A stretch of 37,850 nucleotides of DNA. It comes from Dehalococcoidia bacterium. Its GTDB lineage: Bacteria; Chloroflexota; Dehalococcoidia; Lucifugimonadales; Lucifugimonadaceae. Shown in pieces: positions 15,218-24,730 of this stretch; within the stretch, counting starts at the first letter, position 1; each line of letters starts with the position of its first letter. The position numbers were made by a program, and so were the translations under genes. The stretch is from assembly GCA_026421185.1 (NCBI GenBank), contig JAPKCH010000015.1, positions 1-37,850 on the forward strand. Reading direction: 5' to 3'. The notes below the pieces were generated by a model. The model ran no database searches, was not told the DNA's origin, and saw nothing but the letters and a program-made list of their open reading frames with translations.

Positions 15218-17878
15218 TTACTTCTTTTCAGGAGCTTCGGCAGGTTCGATCTGAGCGGCGTATCGCCAGTCGGCAGTCGGAATTCCGGGAGTGAAGCTGA
15301 TTGATTCGGCTCCACCAGCAGCTGCGACGTCGTCGAGTACTAATCGTAGATTTGACTTACCAGATTCATCTGCTTCAAGCACGAGACTCAGCAGCTCACG
15401 GTTCAGACTCACGCCGCTTTCGCTCTTAGCTTTTCGGATCGCCGAGATGGCGTCGCAAGCGGCTGGGAACGATCCGGGCTCTTCAGGTGCCGGAATCGAA
15501 TCGAATTCTTCGATAGTAGGCCAAGGGGCTTTGTGAATTGAAGGGTGCCCAGTTTCTTCGGCGAATACCCAGCTCCACACTTCGTCGGCAATGGTAGGAA
15601 CGACCGGAGCGAACAAACGAAGCACGACGTTTAAGCCGAGTCGCAATGTTGCGACAGCCGAAGCCCTACCCGTAGGGTCGTCCTCTGAACGAGATCGTCG
15701 TTTGAGTAACTCGATGTAGTTATCGGTGAACGCACCCCAGAAGAACTTTTCCGTTTCACTGAGTGCGACCGAGAATTCGAACTTCTCGAACGCCTGACCT
15801 GTCGTGCTGACAACTTCCTTCAACTCAGCAATGAATGCTCGGTCGAGTTCGTTGGTGATAGGACCTTCGTCGGCGGTTTGAGAGAGCACGAATTTACCGG
15901 CGTTGTATAGCTTCGTGACCAGCTTGCCACCGATCTTGAAGATTGACTCGTCGTGAGCGGCATCGGCGCCGAGCTTGAAAGAGGCCGACCAGTATCGAAC
16001 GGCGTCGGCACCGAATCTTTCGAGAGTATCGACTGGCGTTACGACGTTGCCTTTAGATTTCGACATCTTCTTACGGTCAGGATCAAGTACCCAGCCGGAG
16101 AGGTTGATGTTGTGCCACGGAACAGATTCTTGGTGCAACATCGCCTTTGCGATTGTGTAGAACGCCCAAGTTCGGATGATGTCGTGTCCCTGTGGGCGCA
16201 TGTCCATTGGGAAAAGTGTGTTCATCTGGTCGTCTTCGTCGCCCCAGCGTGCAACGGTTTGCGGGCTGAGTGATGAAGTGAACCATGTGTCGAAAATATC
16301 GGGTTCACCAGCGAATCCGCCAGCTACGCCACGTTGGCTTTCGTCGTAGCCGGGAGCTGCGATTGATTCGGGGTCTACTGGCAGCATGTCGGGAGTTGCG
16401 ATTATTGCCTGATTGTACTGAGGTTCGCCTTGGTCATCGAGCGGATACCAAACTGGAATGGGTACTCCGAAGTAGCGTTGGCGCGAAATACACCAGTCGA
16501 CGTTTAGATTCTCGGTCCAGTTTTCAAAACGCTTTCGCATGAATTCTGGGTGCCACGTGATTTTGCGTCCCATCTCGATCATCTTGTCGGTCTTATCGAG
16601 CATTCGTACGAACCACTGGCGAGTGGTTAGATATTCAAGTGGACTGTCACCCTTTTCGTAGTAGCGAACTGGGTGCTGAATTTGCTTAGGTTCTTCCTGA
16701 AGAGGAGCTCCGTTGCCGGTCGCCGAGTTTTCAGGATCACGCATTAGTTCAACAACGATTGTTTTTGCGGATGGCGTGCGCTTGCCAACTATCTGCTGAT
16801 AGTTCTCGTTGGCTTTCTCAGGATTTGTGCTTGTCCAGCCGTCGCCGCTTGGACCGCTGAATTCATGGTCGAGTATTCGACCGTTGCGGCCGAGTATTTG
16901 TCGAAGCTCAAGACCTTCTTCTCGCCACCATGCAACGTCGGTTTGATCACCGAACGTACATACCATCAGAATTCCGGTTCCCTTTTCAGGATCGGCTTCA
17001 GTACTTGGGAAGATTGGGACTTTGGCGAAGAAGCCAGGAGTGATCGCATGCTTACCGAAGAGTCCCTTGAATCGAGGGTCGTCGGGGTGTGCTGTTATAC
17101 CGACACAGGCAGCGAGTAGCTCTGGTCGAGTAGTCGAGATCACAAAGCTCTTGGTTGGGGCGTCTTCTTCGAGCACTCCGAATTCAATATCGTGGTACGC
17201 ACCACTCTTTTCTCGATCTTCTACTTCAGCTTGAGCAACAGCTGTTTGGAAATCGACGTCCCACATGGTTGGGGATTCGAGCTGGTAGACGTGTTTCTTC
17301 TCGTACAGATCTAGGAAGCTGCGTTGTGCGATGCGGCGACTTTTGTCGTCGATGGTTGCGTATTCATCTGCCCAGTCGATCGAGTAGCCCATACGGTCGA
17401 ACGTTTCTTTGAAGACTATTTCGTCCATCTCGGTTACGACGCGACATAGCTCAATGAAATTCTGACGGTTGATTACTAGTTGTTGTTTTTTCTTGAGTCC
17501 TTTTTCAGCTCGTGAAGCTTCAACGTCGAGGTTTTCGATGTAAGGAACACCGCGTTCGGCTCGAACCATGAAGTAGTTCTGTACACGGCGTTCAGTTGGG
17601 AGTCCGTTGTCGTCCCAGCCCATTGGGTAGGCAACGTTCCAGCCTGCCATGCGTTTGTAGCGCGCTATAAGGTCTTGGTGTGTGTAGGAGAAGATGTGGC
17701 CGATGTGAAGCGATCCACTAACAGTTGGTGGTGGTGAGTCGATTACGAACGACTTATCACGTGGTGCGGTGGGGTCGCGTTTTTCTACACCCAGTTCGCT
17801 CCAGCGTTTGCGCCAATGCAGTTCCCGTTCATTAATATCAAAGCGCTTTGGAAGATCGCCAAACTCTATCGACTTCAA
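15218..17878 (-). CDS. valS: Valyl-tRNA synthetase
   Basis: Class I aminoacyl-tRNA synthetase charging tRNA-Val. HIGH is at 58-61 and KMSKS at 604-608. The segment GWDDNGLPTERRVQ (near 88-100) replaces the more usual bacterial GTDHAGIATQ and marks the alternative ValS subtype seen in some actinobacterial, archaeal-type and other lineages. The editing (CP1) domain occupies about 200-400, and the anticodon-binding domain follows KMSKS. 886 residues. The start is TTG at 17878, with AGGA 8 nt upstream. Regulated by a T-box leader just upstream, i.e. by uncharged tRNA-Val. Confidence 0.96.
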   Translation of the reverse strand: MKSIEFGDLPKRFDINERELHWRKRWSELGVEKRDPTAPRDKSFVIDSPPPTVSGSLHIGHIFSYTHQDLIARYKRMAGWNVAYPMGWDDNGLPTERRVQNYFMVRAERGVPYIENLDVEASRAEKGLKKKQQLVINRQNFIELCRVVTEMDEIVFKETFDRMGYSIDWADEYATIDDKSRRIAQRSFLDLYEKKHVYQLESPTMWDVDFQTAVAQAEVEDREKSGAYHDIEFGVLEEDAPTKSFVISTTRPELLAACVGITAHPDDPRFKGLFGKHAITPGFFAKVPIFPSTEADPEKGTGILMVCTFGDQTDVAWWREEGLELRQILGRNGRILDHEFSGPSGDGWTSTNPEKANENYQQIVGKRTPSAKTIVVELMRDPENSATGNGAPLQEEPKQIQHPVRYYEKGDSPLEYLTTRQWFVRMLDKTDKMIEMGRKITWHPEFMRKRFENWTENLNVDWCISRQRYFGVPIPVWYPLDDQGEPQYNQAIIATPDMLPVDPESIAAPGYDESQRGVAGGFAGEPDIFDTWFTSSLSPQTVARWGDEDDQMNTLFPMDMRPQGHDIIRTWAFYTIAKAMLHQESVPWHNINLSGWVLDPDRKKMSKSKGNVVTPVDTLERFGADAVRYWSASFKLGADAAHDESIFKIGGKLVTKLYNAGKFVLSQTADEGPITNELDRAFIAELKEVVSTTGQAFEKFEFSVALSETEKFFWGAFTDNYIELLKRRSRSEDDPTGRASAVATLRLGLNVVLRLFAPVVPTIADEVWSWVFAEETGHPSIHKAPWPTIEEFDSIPAPEEPGSFPAACDAISAIRKAKSESGVSLNRELLSLVLEADESGKSNLRLVLDDVAAAGGAESISFTPGIPTADWRYAAQIEPAEAPEKK

Positions 17879-17933
17879 TTTCTTTTCCTAATTGGTCTTA
17901 TCGACCAGTACGTGCCATTCAAAAACGGGCAAT

Positions 17934-17987
17934 AAAAAACCCATCCACTTCAGAAGTTCTAAACAAAACTTCATCAAAGGACGGGTT
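17934..17987 (-). terminator. Attenuator terminator of the valS T-box
   Basis: On the minus strand AACCC-GTCC (from 17987) pairs with GGAT-GGGTT, an inner GAAGTT pairs with AACTTC, and six U residues follow (17940-17935). It is mutually exclusive with the antiterminator that contains the T-box sequence. Confidence 0.85.
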
Positions 17988-18214
17988 GACCGCGGTACCA
18001 CCTTCTTTGCTCACTGCCTTGTTCTTGGCATGTGAACCACTTGATTAGCTGTAACGGAGCTACCGGGTGAACTTATCGGTTAGTGTTCCAAATGAAACAC
18101 GAACTTTCAGTACGCCAGCTCGGAGACGACTTCACGTATTCGAGGGTTCCGGTTCACACCAACCACCGGATCTCTTAGACCCTGCAAACTCGCTACTACT
18201 TCTCGTCGAAGCTG
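17934..18214 (-). promoter_or_regulatory. T-box riboswitch controlling valS
   Basis: The minus strand carries the T-box core GGTGGTACCGCGG (about 18002-17990). Upstream is a Stem I starting near 18214: CAGCT pairs with AGCTG, GACGA with TCGTC, and an AGTA motif sits on the 5' side. Opposite it, the specifier loop region reads AATAC-GTG-A. GTG at 18135-18133 is the likely valine specifier, followed by a purine. A TGCC...GGCA hairpin (near 18030-18015) fits Stem III. The antiterminator and terminator follow. Known mechanism: uncharged tRNA-Val pairs with the specifier and the T-box bulge and allows read-through into valS. The UAC (Tyr) triplet just before GTG is an alternative reading of the loop, but valS downstream favours GTG. 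Confidence 0.92.
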
Positions 18215-18230
18215 ATTCGATATCACTTTT

Positions 18231-18259
18231 AGGCTAGTCGCAACTGGCTTCGATTGCAA
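18231..18259 (-). promoter_or_regulatory. Candidate promoter of the valS T-box transcript
   Basis: Minus strand: TTGCAA (18259-18254), 17-bp spacer, TAGCCT (18236-18231). Initiation near 18224 would begin just before Stem I. It lies in the 45-66 bp after the stop of the preceding gene. Confidence 0.45.
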
Positions 18260-18279
18260 TGCCAAGATTCACTGACTGA

Positions 18280-19083
18280 CTATGCCTTTCGAGGACGCCT
18301 TTTTCGTCTTCCCATTTGGATCTGCAGCTCGTCGGCCTGTAAGAGTTTTTTACGGCGAACGTTGTTTTGTCGCATACGTTCGAGTTTTGCGAGACCTTTA
18401 CGAGTGTCGCTGGCGATCCTTGCGGGGTCGGATTGGTCCATTCGCAGCTTGAATTGCCAGTAGGTGAAGGCGTCTTCAGAGCTGATGCTATGCTCGTCGC
18501 GATGTCGCCAGCCTTCACGGAGCTGTTTCATGTCGGTTTCTAGCTTGAAGACTTCCCACAACTGTTCACGGGTGTTGCCGTAGAGCGTTTCGTAGGCGAG
18601 TTCCAATGATTGATCACTTAATGGTCGACCCGCGCCGACACGTCGATGAGTAATCTCTTCTTCCACTGCGACTATCAGTGCTTGCTCGACTGTTATTCCG
18701 TAGAAATATGAGAGGTGTGATCGGAACTTATCGACTCCAACGAGTCGCATAAATTCGGGTTCTTCAAATCCGGCAAATAGGACGGGATCGGAGAGCCATT
18801 CCCACCATATTTCGCTTTCGATTACGGTGCCACATTCGGTCAGCAATCTTTCTGCAAGTAGCCGCCAATCGAATGCCTCGCCACCGATTAGATAGTCGAG
18901 CTGTTCACCAGCTACGTTCTCGTTTGCAAGCGGCCATTTCGCTATTGTTTCAAGAACTGAATGTTTCCACTGTTCTTCAGTAGATCCAGAGCGTTCGAGG
19001 TCGGCTTTCAGGCGTGATAGCACCTGATTCGCCTCTTTTGCTGAAGAGCCGTTTGTTGGGCTTGATTCTTGACTACTGACCAC
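18280..19083 (-). CDS. Hypothetical protein, 267 residues, coupled to the PolX gene
   Basis: No domain recognised. A Ser/Glu-rich N-terminus is followed by a mostly helical Trp- and Glu-rich body (e.g. SEIWWEWLSD, REGWRHRDEH). The C-terminal 30 residues are strongly basic (NNVRRKKLLQADEL..., GRRKRRPRKA), which would suit nucleic-acid or ribosome contact. The GTG start at 19083 overlaps the end of the PolX-like gene by 11 bp, so translation is probably coupled. No signal peptide or membrane segment. The function may relate to the PolX protein, but this is inference from position only. Confidence 0.75.
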   Translation of the reverse strand: MVSSQESSPTNGSSAKEANQVLSRLKADLERSGSTEEQWKHSVLETIAKWPLANENVAGEQLDYLIGGEAFDWRLLAERLLTECGTVIESEIWWEWLSDPVLFAGFEEPEFMRLVGVDKFRSHLSYFYGITVEQALIVAVEEEITHRRVGAGRPLSDQSLELAYETLYGNTREQLWEVFKLETDMKQLREGWRHRDEHSISSEDAFTYWQFKLRMDQSDPARIASDTRKGLAKLERMRQNNVRRKKLLQADELQIQMGRRKRRPRKA

Positions 19084-20842
19084 GGGATTCGTTGAATGCG
19101 TAACGTTCTGATTTAGGGAGCTTTAGGAATGTCATTAGCTCGACATAGTTGAGTGTGTTGATGACTCGATTGGATTCGACCCAACCGCGTATTGCAGTGC
19201 TTACGCCGAATCGCATGTTGTTGAATTGCGACGTTCGATGCGAGTCGGTGTTGATAGAGAATATTACACCCAGATCGACGGCTTTCCGTACGTGATCAGC
19301 CCTCAAATCTAGTCGGTCTGGAGATGCATTTATCTCCATGACAGTGCCCGTACGAACCGCAGCTTGGAGAACAGCGTCTATATCGATTTCTACTGGGGAT
19401 CGTTTACCCAGCAGGCGCGCTGTGAGGTGGCAGATTACGTCGACATGGGGGCTTTCCATCGCATCGATTACCCGCTGAGTCATCGTTGCGGTATCTTGGT
19501 CCATTCCGGAGTGGATTGAGGCGATTACGATGTCGAGTTCCTCGAGAAGATCGTTGCTGTAGTCGAGCGAGCCGTCGGGTTTGATGTCCATTTCAGTACC
19601 GGTGAGTAGGTTCATTCCGGCTGCTACAGCGGCGTCTCGAACGGCGGTGTTGTGGGCGCGGAGCATGTCAGGGTTGAGGCCGTTGGCGACTGTTGCACTG
19701 GGCGAGTGATCAGTGATCGCTATGTATTCGAGTCCCCGTTTTTTGGCGGCTTCGACCATGCCTTCCATTGGGTATCGACCATCGGACCAGTTGGTATGGG
19801 AATGGAGGTCGCCAAGGATATCTTCGAAGGTGATTATTTTGGCGAAATCTTGGCGGTCGGCCAGTTCGATTTCACCGGAGTTTTCTCGCATCTCTGGAGG
19901 AATGAAATTAATGCCGAGACGGAAGTAAATTTCTTGCTCAGTGGAGGCTGAATCAGGTGAGTCGTTTTTGGCGTCGAGTAGTCCGGTGGGAGTTAGCTTT
20001 AGTCCGTGGTCGGTGGCTAGCTGTTCGAGTTGGATTCCGTGTGCGATAGAACCGGTGGCGTAGACCAATGCGCCGGCGAATGCTTGAGGCGAAACGATTC
20101 GTATAGAGAATTTGAAGCCGGTTATGTCTGTATATTCTGCCGTTTTGTCGTGGTGAGAGATTACGTTTTGGACGTTGGATAGGGTTATGAAGGCATCGAT
20201 TATTTTTGCGGCGTCACTGTCGTCAGATGCGGTGCACAGAATGTTGATATTGCCGATGAGTTCGGCGGCTCGGCGGACGCTGCCGGTGACTTCGATTTGG
20301 GTAATATTCAGGCATCTCGCTTGCAGTTCATCGATGACATCTTGAGCTGCTTGTGACGCCGGTCCGATTCCTATTCGCTTTCCTTGTTCGATACGAACTT
20401 TCGTGTGGCGAAGGATTTGGGCTGCGCCCTTTTTACTTATACGAGGAAGCGATTGGAATTCGCCTGATTCGATCGAGGCAGCAAGTTGTTCGTAATTACT
20501 GATTCCAAGTTGAGATGCCGCGGTTACCGCGATTTTTGGTCCTATACCGGGGATTTGAACCAGTTCTAAAACGCCGTTTGGAAGTTCTTCCAGAAGCCGT
20601 TCTAGTAAGCCTAGCTTGCCTGTTCGGACAAGTTCTTGGGTTTTATCGACGATTGCTTCACCAAAACCGGGAATTGCACCTAATTTATCGGTGTCGTGAA
20701 CGATATCGGTAATAGGGTACGACAGGCTTTTAATTTCGTCGGAAGCCTTCGAGTGGGCACGAACTTTGAATACGTTTTCGCCCTTGGCCTGCAAGAGCAC
20801 GGCGACATCGGCAAATACCTGAGAAATCGAATTGTTGTCCAT
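19073..20842 (-). CDS. polX: PolX-family protein: degenerate DNA polymerase X domain plus intact PHP phosphoesterase
   Basis: Domain order is as in bacterial PolX: 8-kDa/HhH region (IPGFGEAIVDK, IPGIGPKIAVTAA), polymerase palm, then a C-terminal PHP domain. In the palm the G-S-x-R-R motif is kept (GSVRRAAELIG) but the metal-binding D-x-D is N-x-N (GNINIL; N198, N200 counted from ATG 20842), and the third Asp position (usually V-D-L-R) reads F-S-I-R (S246). Polymerase activity is therefore unlikely. The PHP metal ligands look complete: DLHSH, ITDHS, GTEMDI, SIHSG, ICHLT and NTDSH. ATG 20842 is preferred over TTG 20848 because TAACCT (20855-20850) lies 7 nt before it and homologues begin M-D-N. 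Confidence 0.9.
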   Translation of the reverse strand: MDNNSISQVFADVAVLLQAKGENVFKVRAHSKASDEIKSLSYPITDIVHDTDKLGAIPGFGEAIVDKTQELVRTGKLGLLERLLEELPNGVLELVQIPGIGPKIAVTAASQLGISNYEQLAASIESGEFQSLPRISKKGAAQILRHTKVRIEQGKRIGIGPASQAAQDVIDELQARCLNITQIEVTGSVRRAAELIGNINILCTASDDSDAAKIIDAFITLSNVQNVISHHDKTAEYTDITGFKFSIRIVSPQAFAGALVYATGSIAHGIQLEQLATDHGLKLTPTGLLDAKNDSPDSASTEQEIYFRLGINFIPPEMRENSGEIELADRQDFAKIITFEDILGDLHSHTNWSDGRYPMEGMVEAAKKRGLEYIAITDHSPSATVANGLNPDMLRAHNTAVRDAAVAAGMNLLTGTEMDIKPDGSLDYSNDLLEELDIVIASIHSGMDQDTATMTQRVIDAMESPHVDVICHLTARLLGKRSPVEIDIDAVLQAAVRTGTVMEINASPDRLDLRADHVRKAVDLGVIFSINTDSHRTSQFNNMRFGVSTAIRGWVESNRVINTLNYVELMTFLKLPKSERYAFNESRGQ

Positions 20843-20944
20843 GTCCAACAGGTTATCGCGCCGGGGCGTTTGACGGGCAATCCCGGAACATGAATCTACT
20901 TCAGGTTGGCGTGGACGAAAAAACTAGGTGAGCGAGTAGGCGTT

Positions 20945-23710
20945 CTACTCGTCACCGTCTTGTTTCGCTTGTTTCTTTTGGAGTCGGTCGATTTTGCGTC
21001 GTTCTGATCGTGACATCTTGCGCCCATCCGGCGTATGTGTTGGAACTTGAGCGAGGCTAGTTCCGCCCTGCTTGCCGCCACCGTGACCGGCGTTGACACT
21101 TGCCATAACTGAGTGCTGGCTTGCGAGAGCACTTGCCTTCTGCGTTGAAACATCCGCATCAGCTTTTAATGCGTTAGTTTCAGGAGCCTGAGACGGTGCT
21201 GGCTGCTGCGTGAGCGCCACTCGAAAGATCGTTCGTGCAACGGTGGAATTGATGGTGGTGTCTAACGCTGTGAACATATCGAACGCTTGTCGCTTGTAGG
21301 AGATAAGCGGGTCTCGCTGCCCTGCCGCTTCAAGCCCGATTCCCTGCCGCATGTTGTCCATCGATGTTAGGTGTTCGACCCAGTTCTCATCGATCGTACG
21401 CAACATGATGGTGCGTTCGAGTTTATGCAGTAGTTCTTCGCCGAATTCGCCTGTGCGCTTGTCGTAGATAGTGTCTATAAGGGAGACGAATACTTCTTCG
21501 ACTTCTTCAGGACGCATCTCGAAGATATCTTCTTTGTCTGGGAAGCTTTCGGGAGTTGGGAACACTGTCATCAACTCGCGGTACAAGCCATCCACATCGT
21601 AGTTTTCGTTTCCGCCGTTGATTCGATCGGCGACTATGGCTCGAATATCTTCTTCTAGGTATCCGGAAATTGTTGGGCGAAGATCTTCGCCGTCGATAAC
21701 CATGTCTCGAAGCTTGTAAATAACGTCGCGCTGGGTGTTCACTACATCGTCGTAGTCAACAAGATATTTCCGAATTTCGAAGTTCTGTGCTTCGACCTTA
21801 GTCTGCGCAGTTTCGACTGATTTCGAGACCATTTTGTTCTCAATTGGAACATCGGCTTCCCAACGGAACAGGTTCATGGCACCACGAATTCGGTCTCCAC
21901 CGAATCGTCGGACGATGTCGTCTTCAGTCGATAGGAAGAATTGTGTTTCTCCGGGGTCGCCCTGACGTCCGCATCGACCACGTAACTGGTTATCGATTCG
22001 ACGTGATTCATGGCGTTCGGTACCTAGAACGAATAGTCCGCCCTTTTGGACGATGGTGTCGTGATCGGCCTCCCATCCGGCTTCAGACGCGGTGGTCACA
22101 TCACGGTTTCCACCGAGGATGATGTCGGTACCTCGACCAGCCATGTTGGTAGCAACGGTTACGGCTCCGGCTTTACCGGCTTCTGCGACGACGCTTGCTT
22201 CACGTTCGTGCTGCTTTGCGTTGAGCACGTTGTGTGGGATGTGCTTGTTCTTCAGTAGATCGCCCAACAGCTCTGATTTATCGATACTCGTAGTACCAAC
22301 TAGCACAGGTCTGCCTTCGTGGTGAAGTTCAGAAATTCGCTCAGCGATTGCGTTCCACTTGGCCTCTTCAGTCATGTAGATGTAATCGCCAAGGTCGACA
22401 CGCTTGATAGGTCGGTTCGTTGGGATTTCGACGACTTCGAGTTTGTAGATTTTGTCGAGTTCTTCCGCTTCTGTAGTTGCAGTACCAGTCATGCCGGCTA
22501 GCTTGCTGTACATGCGGAAGTAGTTCTGGAGCGTGATTGTTGCGTAGGTGTTAGATTCACGCTGAACTCGCACGCCTTCTTTGGCTTCGAGTGCCTGGTG
22601 AAGACCATCGGAGAAGCGGCGACCTGTCATTAGTCGACCGGTAAATTCGTCAACTAGCACGACTTCTTGGCCTTGCACGACGTATTCACGGTCATTTGCG
22701 TACACGTGTTCGGCTCGAATAGCATTTTCGGTGAAGTGAGATAGGACATCGTTTTCGACACCATAGAGGTTGTCGATTTTCAGATCACGCTCGATGGCAA
22801 CGATGCCTTCCTCAGTGAGGACAATTGTTTTGCGCTTGTCCTCGATTTCGAAGTGGACGTCAGGGCTTAGGCGTTTTGCCAGAACTGCGAATTTACGGTA
22901 CTCCTGACCTTGCTCTTTTGCAGGTCCGGATATGATTAACGGTGTTCGTGCTTCGTCGATTAAGATGCTGTCGACTTCATCAACGATTGCGTACGAACGG
23001 CTACGTTGAACTCGTCTGTCGGATTCTTCGACCATGTTGTCACGAAGGTAGTCGAAGCCAAATTCGTTGTTAGTGCCGTAAGTAATATCGCAGGCGTAGG
23101 CTTCTTTTTTCGTGCCTGACTGGAAGTTATCTTCAGGGAGTCGAATTGGCGGAGCTGCGTCAGCGTTATCTTCGTCAAGCTCGGTTTCGGTGTGAACAGG
23201 AAGTGGAGCATCAGGATTGAAGACCCAAGATGAATCGTTCTGTAGACATCCCACAGTAATACCAAGTGCATGGTGAATGTTGCCCATCCAGCCAGCGTGC
23301 AACTTGGCGAGATAGTCGTTGACGGTAATAACGTGCGCACCATTACCGCTGATTGCGTTTAAGTACGCAGGCAATGTGGCGACCAGAGTTTTTCCCTCAC
23401 CAGTACGCATCTCAGCGACTCTGCCCTGGTGGAGCACAATTCCACCGATCATCTGAACATCGAACGGCCGCATTCCTACGGTGCGTCTCGAAGCTTCTCG
23501 AACCGCAGCGAACGCTTCAGGAAGAATATCGTCGAGGGTTTCACCACCGTTGTATCGAGCACGGTAGTCGGCGGTAACGCCCTTCAGTTCTTCATCGGTG
23601 AGCTTCTCGAATTGAGACTCAAGCGAGTTAATCTCGGCAACGATGGGTTGAATTAGTGTGAGGGCTTTTTCGTTGGAATCGCCAACGAGTTTGTTAAAGA
23701 ACTTGAACAT
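20945..23710 (-). CDS. secA: Preprotein translocase ATPase SecA
   Basis: Motor of the Sec export pathway. Walker A MRTGEGKT is at 101-108 and the DEVD box at 244-247 (VDEVDSILIDEART). NBD2, preprotein-binding, scaffold and wing regions follow in the normal order (GRGTDI, RGRCGRQGDPG). An acidic insertion of about 40 residues (158-200) interrupts NBD1 before EAYACDITYGTNNEFGFDYLRD. The C-terminus is lysine/arginine-rich (SRSERRKIDRLQKKQ) and lacks the usual SEC-C zinc motif (CxCxS...CH), so metal-dependent SecB binding is not expected. 921 residues. Minus-strand run with prs and the crotonase gene upstream; 57 bp from prs. Confidence 0.97.
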   Translation of the reverse strand: MFKFFNKLVGDSNEKALTLIQPIVAEINSLESQFEKLTDEELKGVTADYRARYNGGETLDDILPEAFAAVREASRRTVGMRPFDVQMIGGIVLHQGRVAEMRTGEGKTLVATLPAYLNAISGNGAHVITVNDYLAKLHAGWMGNIHHALGITVGCLQNDSSWVFNPDAPLPVHTETELDEDNADAAPPIRLPEDNFQSGTKKEAYACDITYGTNNEFGFDYLRDNMVEESDRRVQRSRSYAIVDEVDSILIDEARTPLIISGPAKEQGQEYRKFAVLAKRLSPDVHFEIEDKRKTIVLTEEGIVAIERDLKIDNLYGVENDVLSHFTENAIRAEHVYANDREYVVQGQEVVLVDEFTGRLMTGRRFSDGLHQALEAKEGVRVQRESNTYATITLQNYFRMYSKLAGMTGTATTEAEELDKIYKLEVVEIPTNRPIKRVDLGDYIYMTEEAKWNAIAERISELHHEGRPVLVGTTSIDKSELLGDLLKNKHIPHNVLNAKQHEREASVVAEAGKAGAVTVATNMAGRGTDIILGGNRDVTTASEAGWEADHDTIVQKGGLFVLGTERHESRRIDNQLRGRCGRQGDPGETQFFLSTEDDIVRRFGGDRIRGAMNLFRWEADVPIENKMVSKSVETAQTKVEAQNFEIRKYLVDYDDVVNTQRDVIYKLRDMVIDGEDLRPTISGYLEEDIRAIVADRINGGNENYDVDGLYRELMTVFPTPESFPDKEDIFEMRPEEVEEVFVSLIDTIYDKRTGEFGEELLHKLERTIMLRTIDENWVEHLTSMDNMRQGIGLEAAGQRDPLISYKRQAFDMFTALDTTINSTVARTIFRVALTQQPAPSQAPETNALKADADVSTQKASALASQHSVMASVNAGHGGGKQGGTSLAQVPTHTPDGRKMSRSERRKIDRLQKKQAKQDGDE

Positions 23711-23716
23711 ATTCGG

Positions 23717-23722
23717 ATACTA
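23717..23722 (-). promoter_or_regulatory. Candidate leaderless -10 element of secA
   Basis: TAGTAT (23722-23717, minus strand) is followed by 6 nt and the ATG of secA at 23710. No Shine-Dalgarno is visible, so a leaderless message starting at the ATG is plausible. Confidence 0.4.
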
Positions 23723-23767
23723 GCTGACCAGTAGAGGCATCAGAAAAGAGTGCAAATCATTCACCAT

Positions 23768-24730
23768 CTAATTACCGAGGGTGAACAATTCTCCCACTGA
23801 GCGGCCTTCGTGGATTCGCCTAATCGCTTCTCCAAGAAGCGGTGCGACTGAGATTACCTTGATTTTTGAGTTTACTTTGTTCTCGGACAAAGGCACTGTG
23901 TCGGTTATTACCAATTCTTTGATATGTGGGATGTCTGTGATTCGTTTTGAAGCGTCTCCAGGGAGAACGCCGTGAGTGGCAACGACATAAATTTCGCTGG
24001 CTCCTCGCGCTGTTATTGCTTCAACCGCCGATATCACCGTTCGACCAGTGCTTATTTCATCATCAAACAGGATGACGGGATGATCCCCGACATCACCTAT
24101 CACATTCATACTCTCGACTCGGTCTTCATTTCCGAGGCGGCGTTTTTCAACGATGGCTAGCGGAGCACTAATTGCATCAGCGAAGTAACGGGCTTTCTTC
24201 GATATGCCGATATCAACTGCGACAACTACTGGGTTATCAAGATTGTGCTCGATGAAATAGTCGACCAGTTTCGGCATTGCGGTGAGTTCGTCGACAGGAA
24301 CGTGGAAGAATCCCTGAACTTGCCCGGCGTGAAGATCGACCATGATGGCGCGATCGGCTCCGGCCGTTTCCAGTAGATCGGCAATAAGTCGACCAGTAAT
24401 GGGTACTCGCGGCTGGTCTTTTTTATCGGTGCGAGCGTAGCTATAGTATGGAATTACGGCAGTGATACGACCGGCTGATGCACGCTTTGCGGCATCGATC
24501 ATGATCAACATTTCCATGATGTTGTCGTTCACTGGCTCGACGTCTGACTGCACGATAAATACGTCTTTTTGTCGAACGTTTTCCAGAATCTTCACGAAAG
24601 TGTTGTCGTTGGTGAACTTGAATACTTCGACTTGACCGACATCTTGTTGCAGATAGTCGCAAATCTTTTTCACCAAATCCGGGTGTGAGTTCCCAGCGAA
24701 AATTATTGGATTTCCGTTAACCCCGTACAT
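23768..24730 (-). CDS. prs: Ribose-phosphate pyrophosphokinase (PRPP synthetase)
   Basis: Makes PRPP from ribose 5-phosphate and ATP for nucleotide, His and Trp synthesis. Seen: the catalytic/ATP segment YYSYARTDKKDQPRVPITGR (95-114), DLHAGQ (132-137), and the PRPP loop VILFDDEISTGRTV (219-232). The loop is somewhat divergent from the common VDDMIDTGGT. 320 residues fits the class I family. The ATG overlaps the stop of the upstream crotonase gene as TAATG, so translation is coupled. Function is secure from the three motifs. Confidence 0.95.
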   Translation of the reverse strand: MYGVNGNPIIFAGNSHPDLVKKICDYLQQDVGQVEVFKFTNDNTFVKILENVRQKDVFIVQSDVEPVNDNIMEMLIMIDAAKRASAGRITAVIPYYSYARTDKKDQPRVPITGRLIADLLETAGADRAIMVDLHAGQVQGFFHVPVDELTAMPKLVDYFIEHNLDNPVVVAVDIGISKKARYFADAISAPLAIVEKRRLGNEDRVESMNVIGDVGDHPVILFDDEISTGRTVISAVEAITARGASEIYVVATHGVLPGDASKRITDIPHIKELVITDTVPLSENKVNSKIKVISVAPLLGEAIRRIHEGRSVGELFTLGN

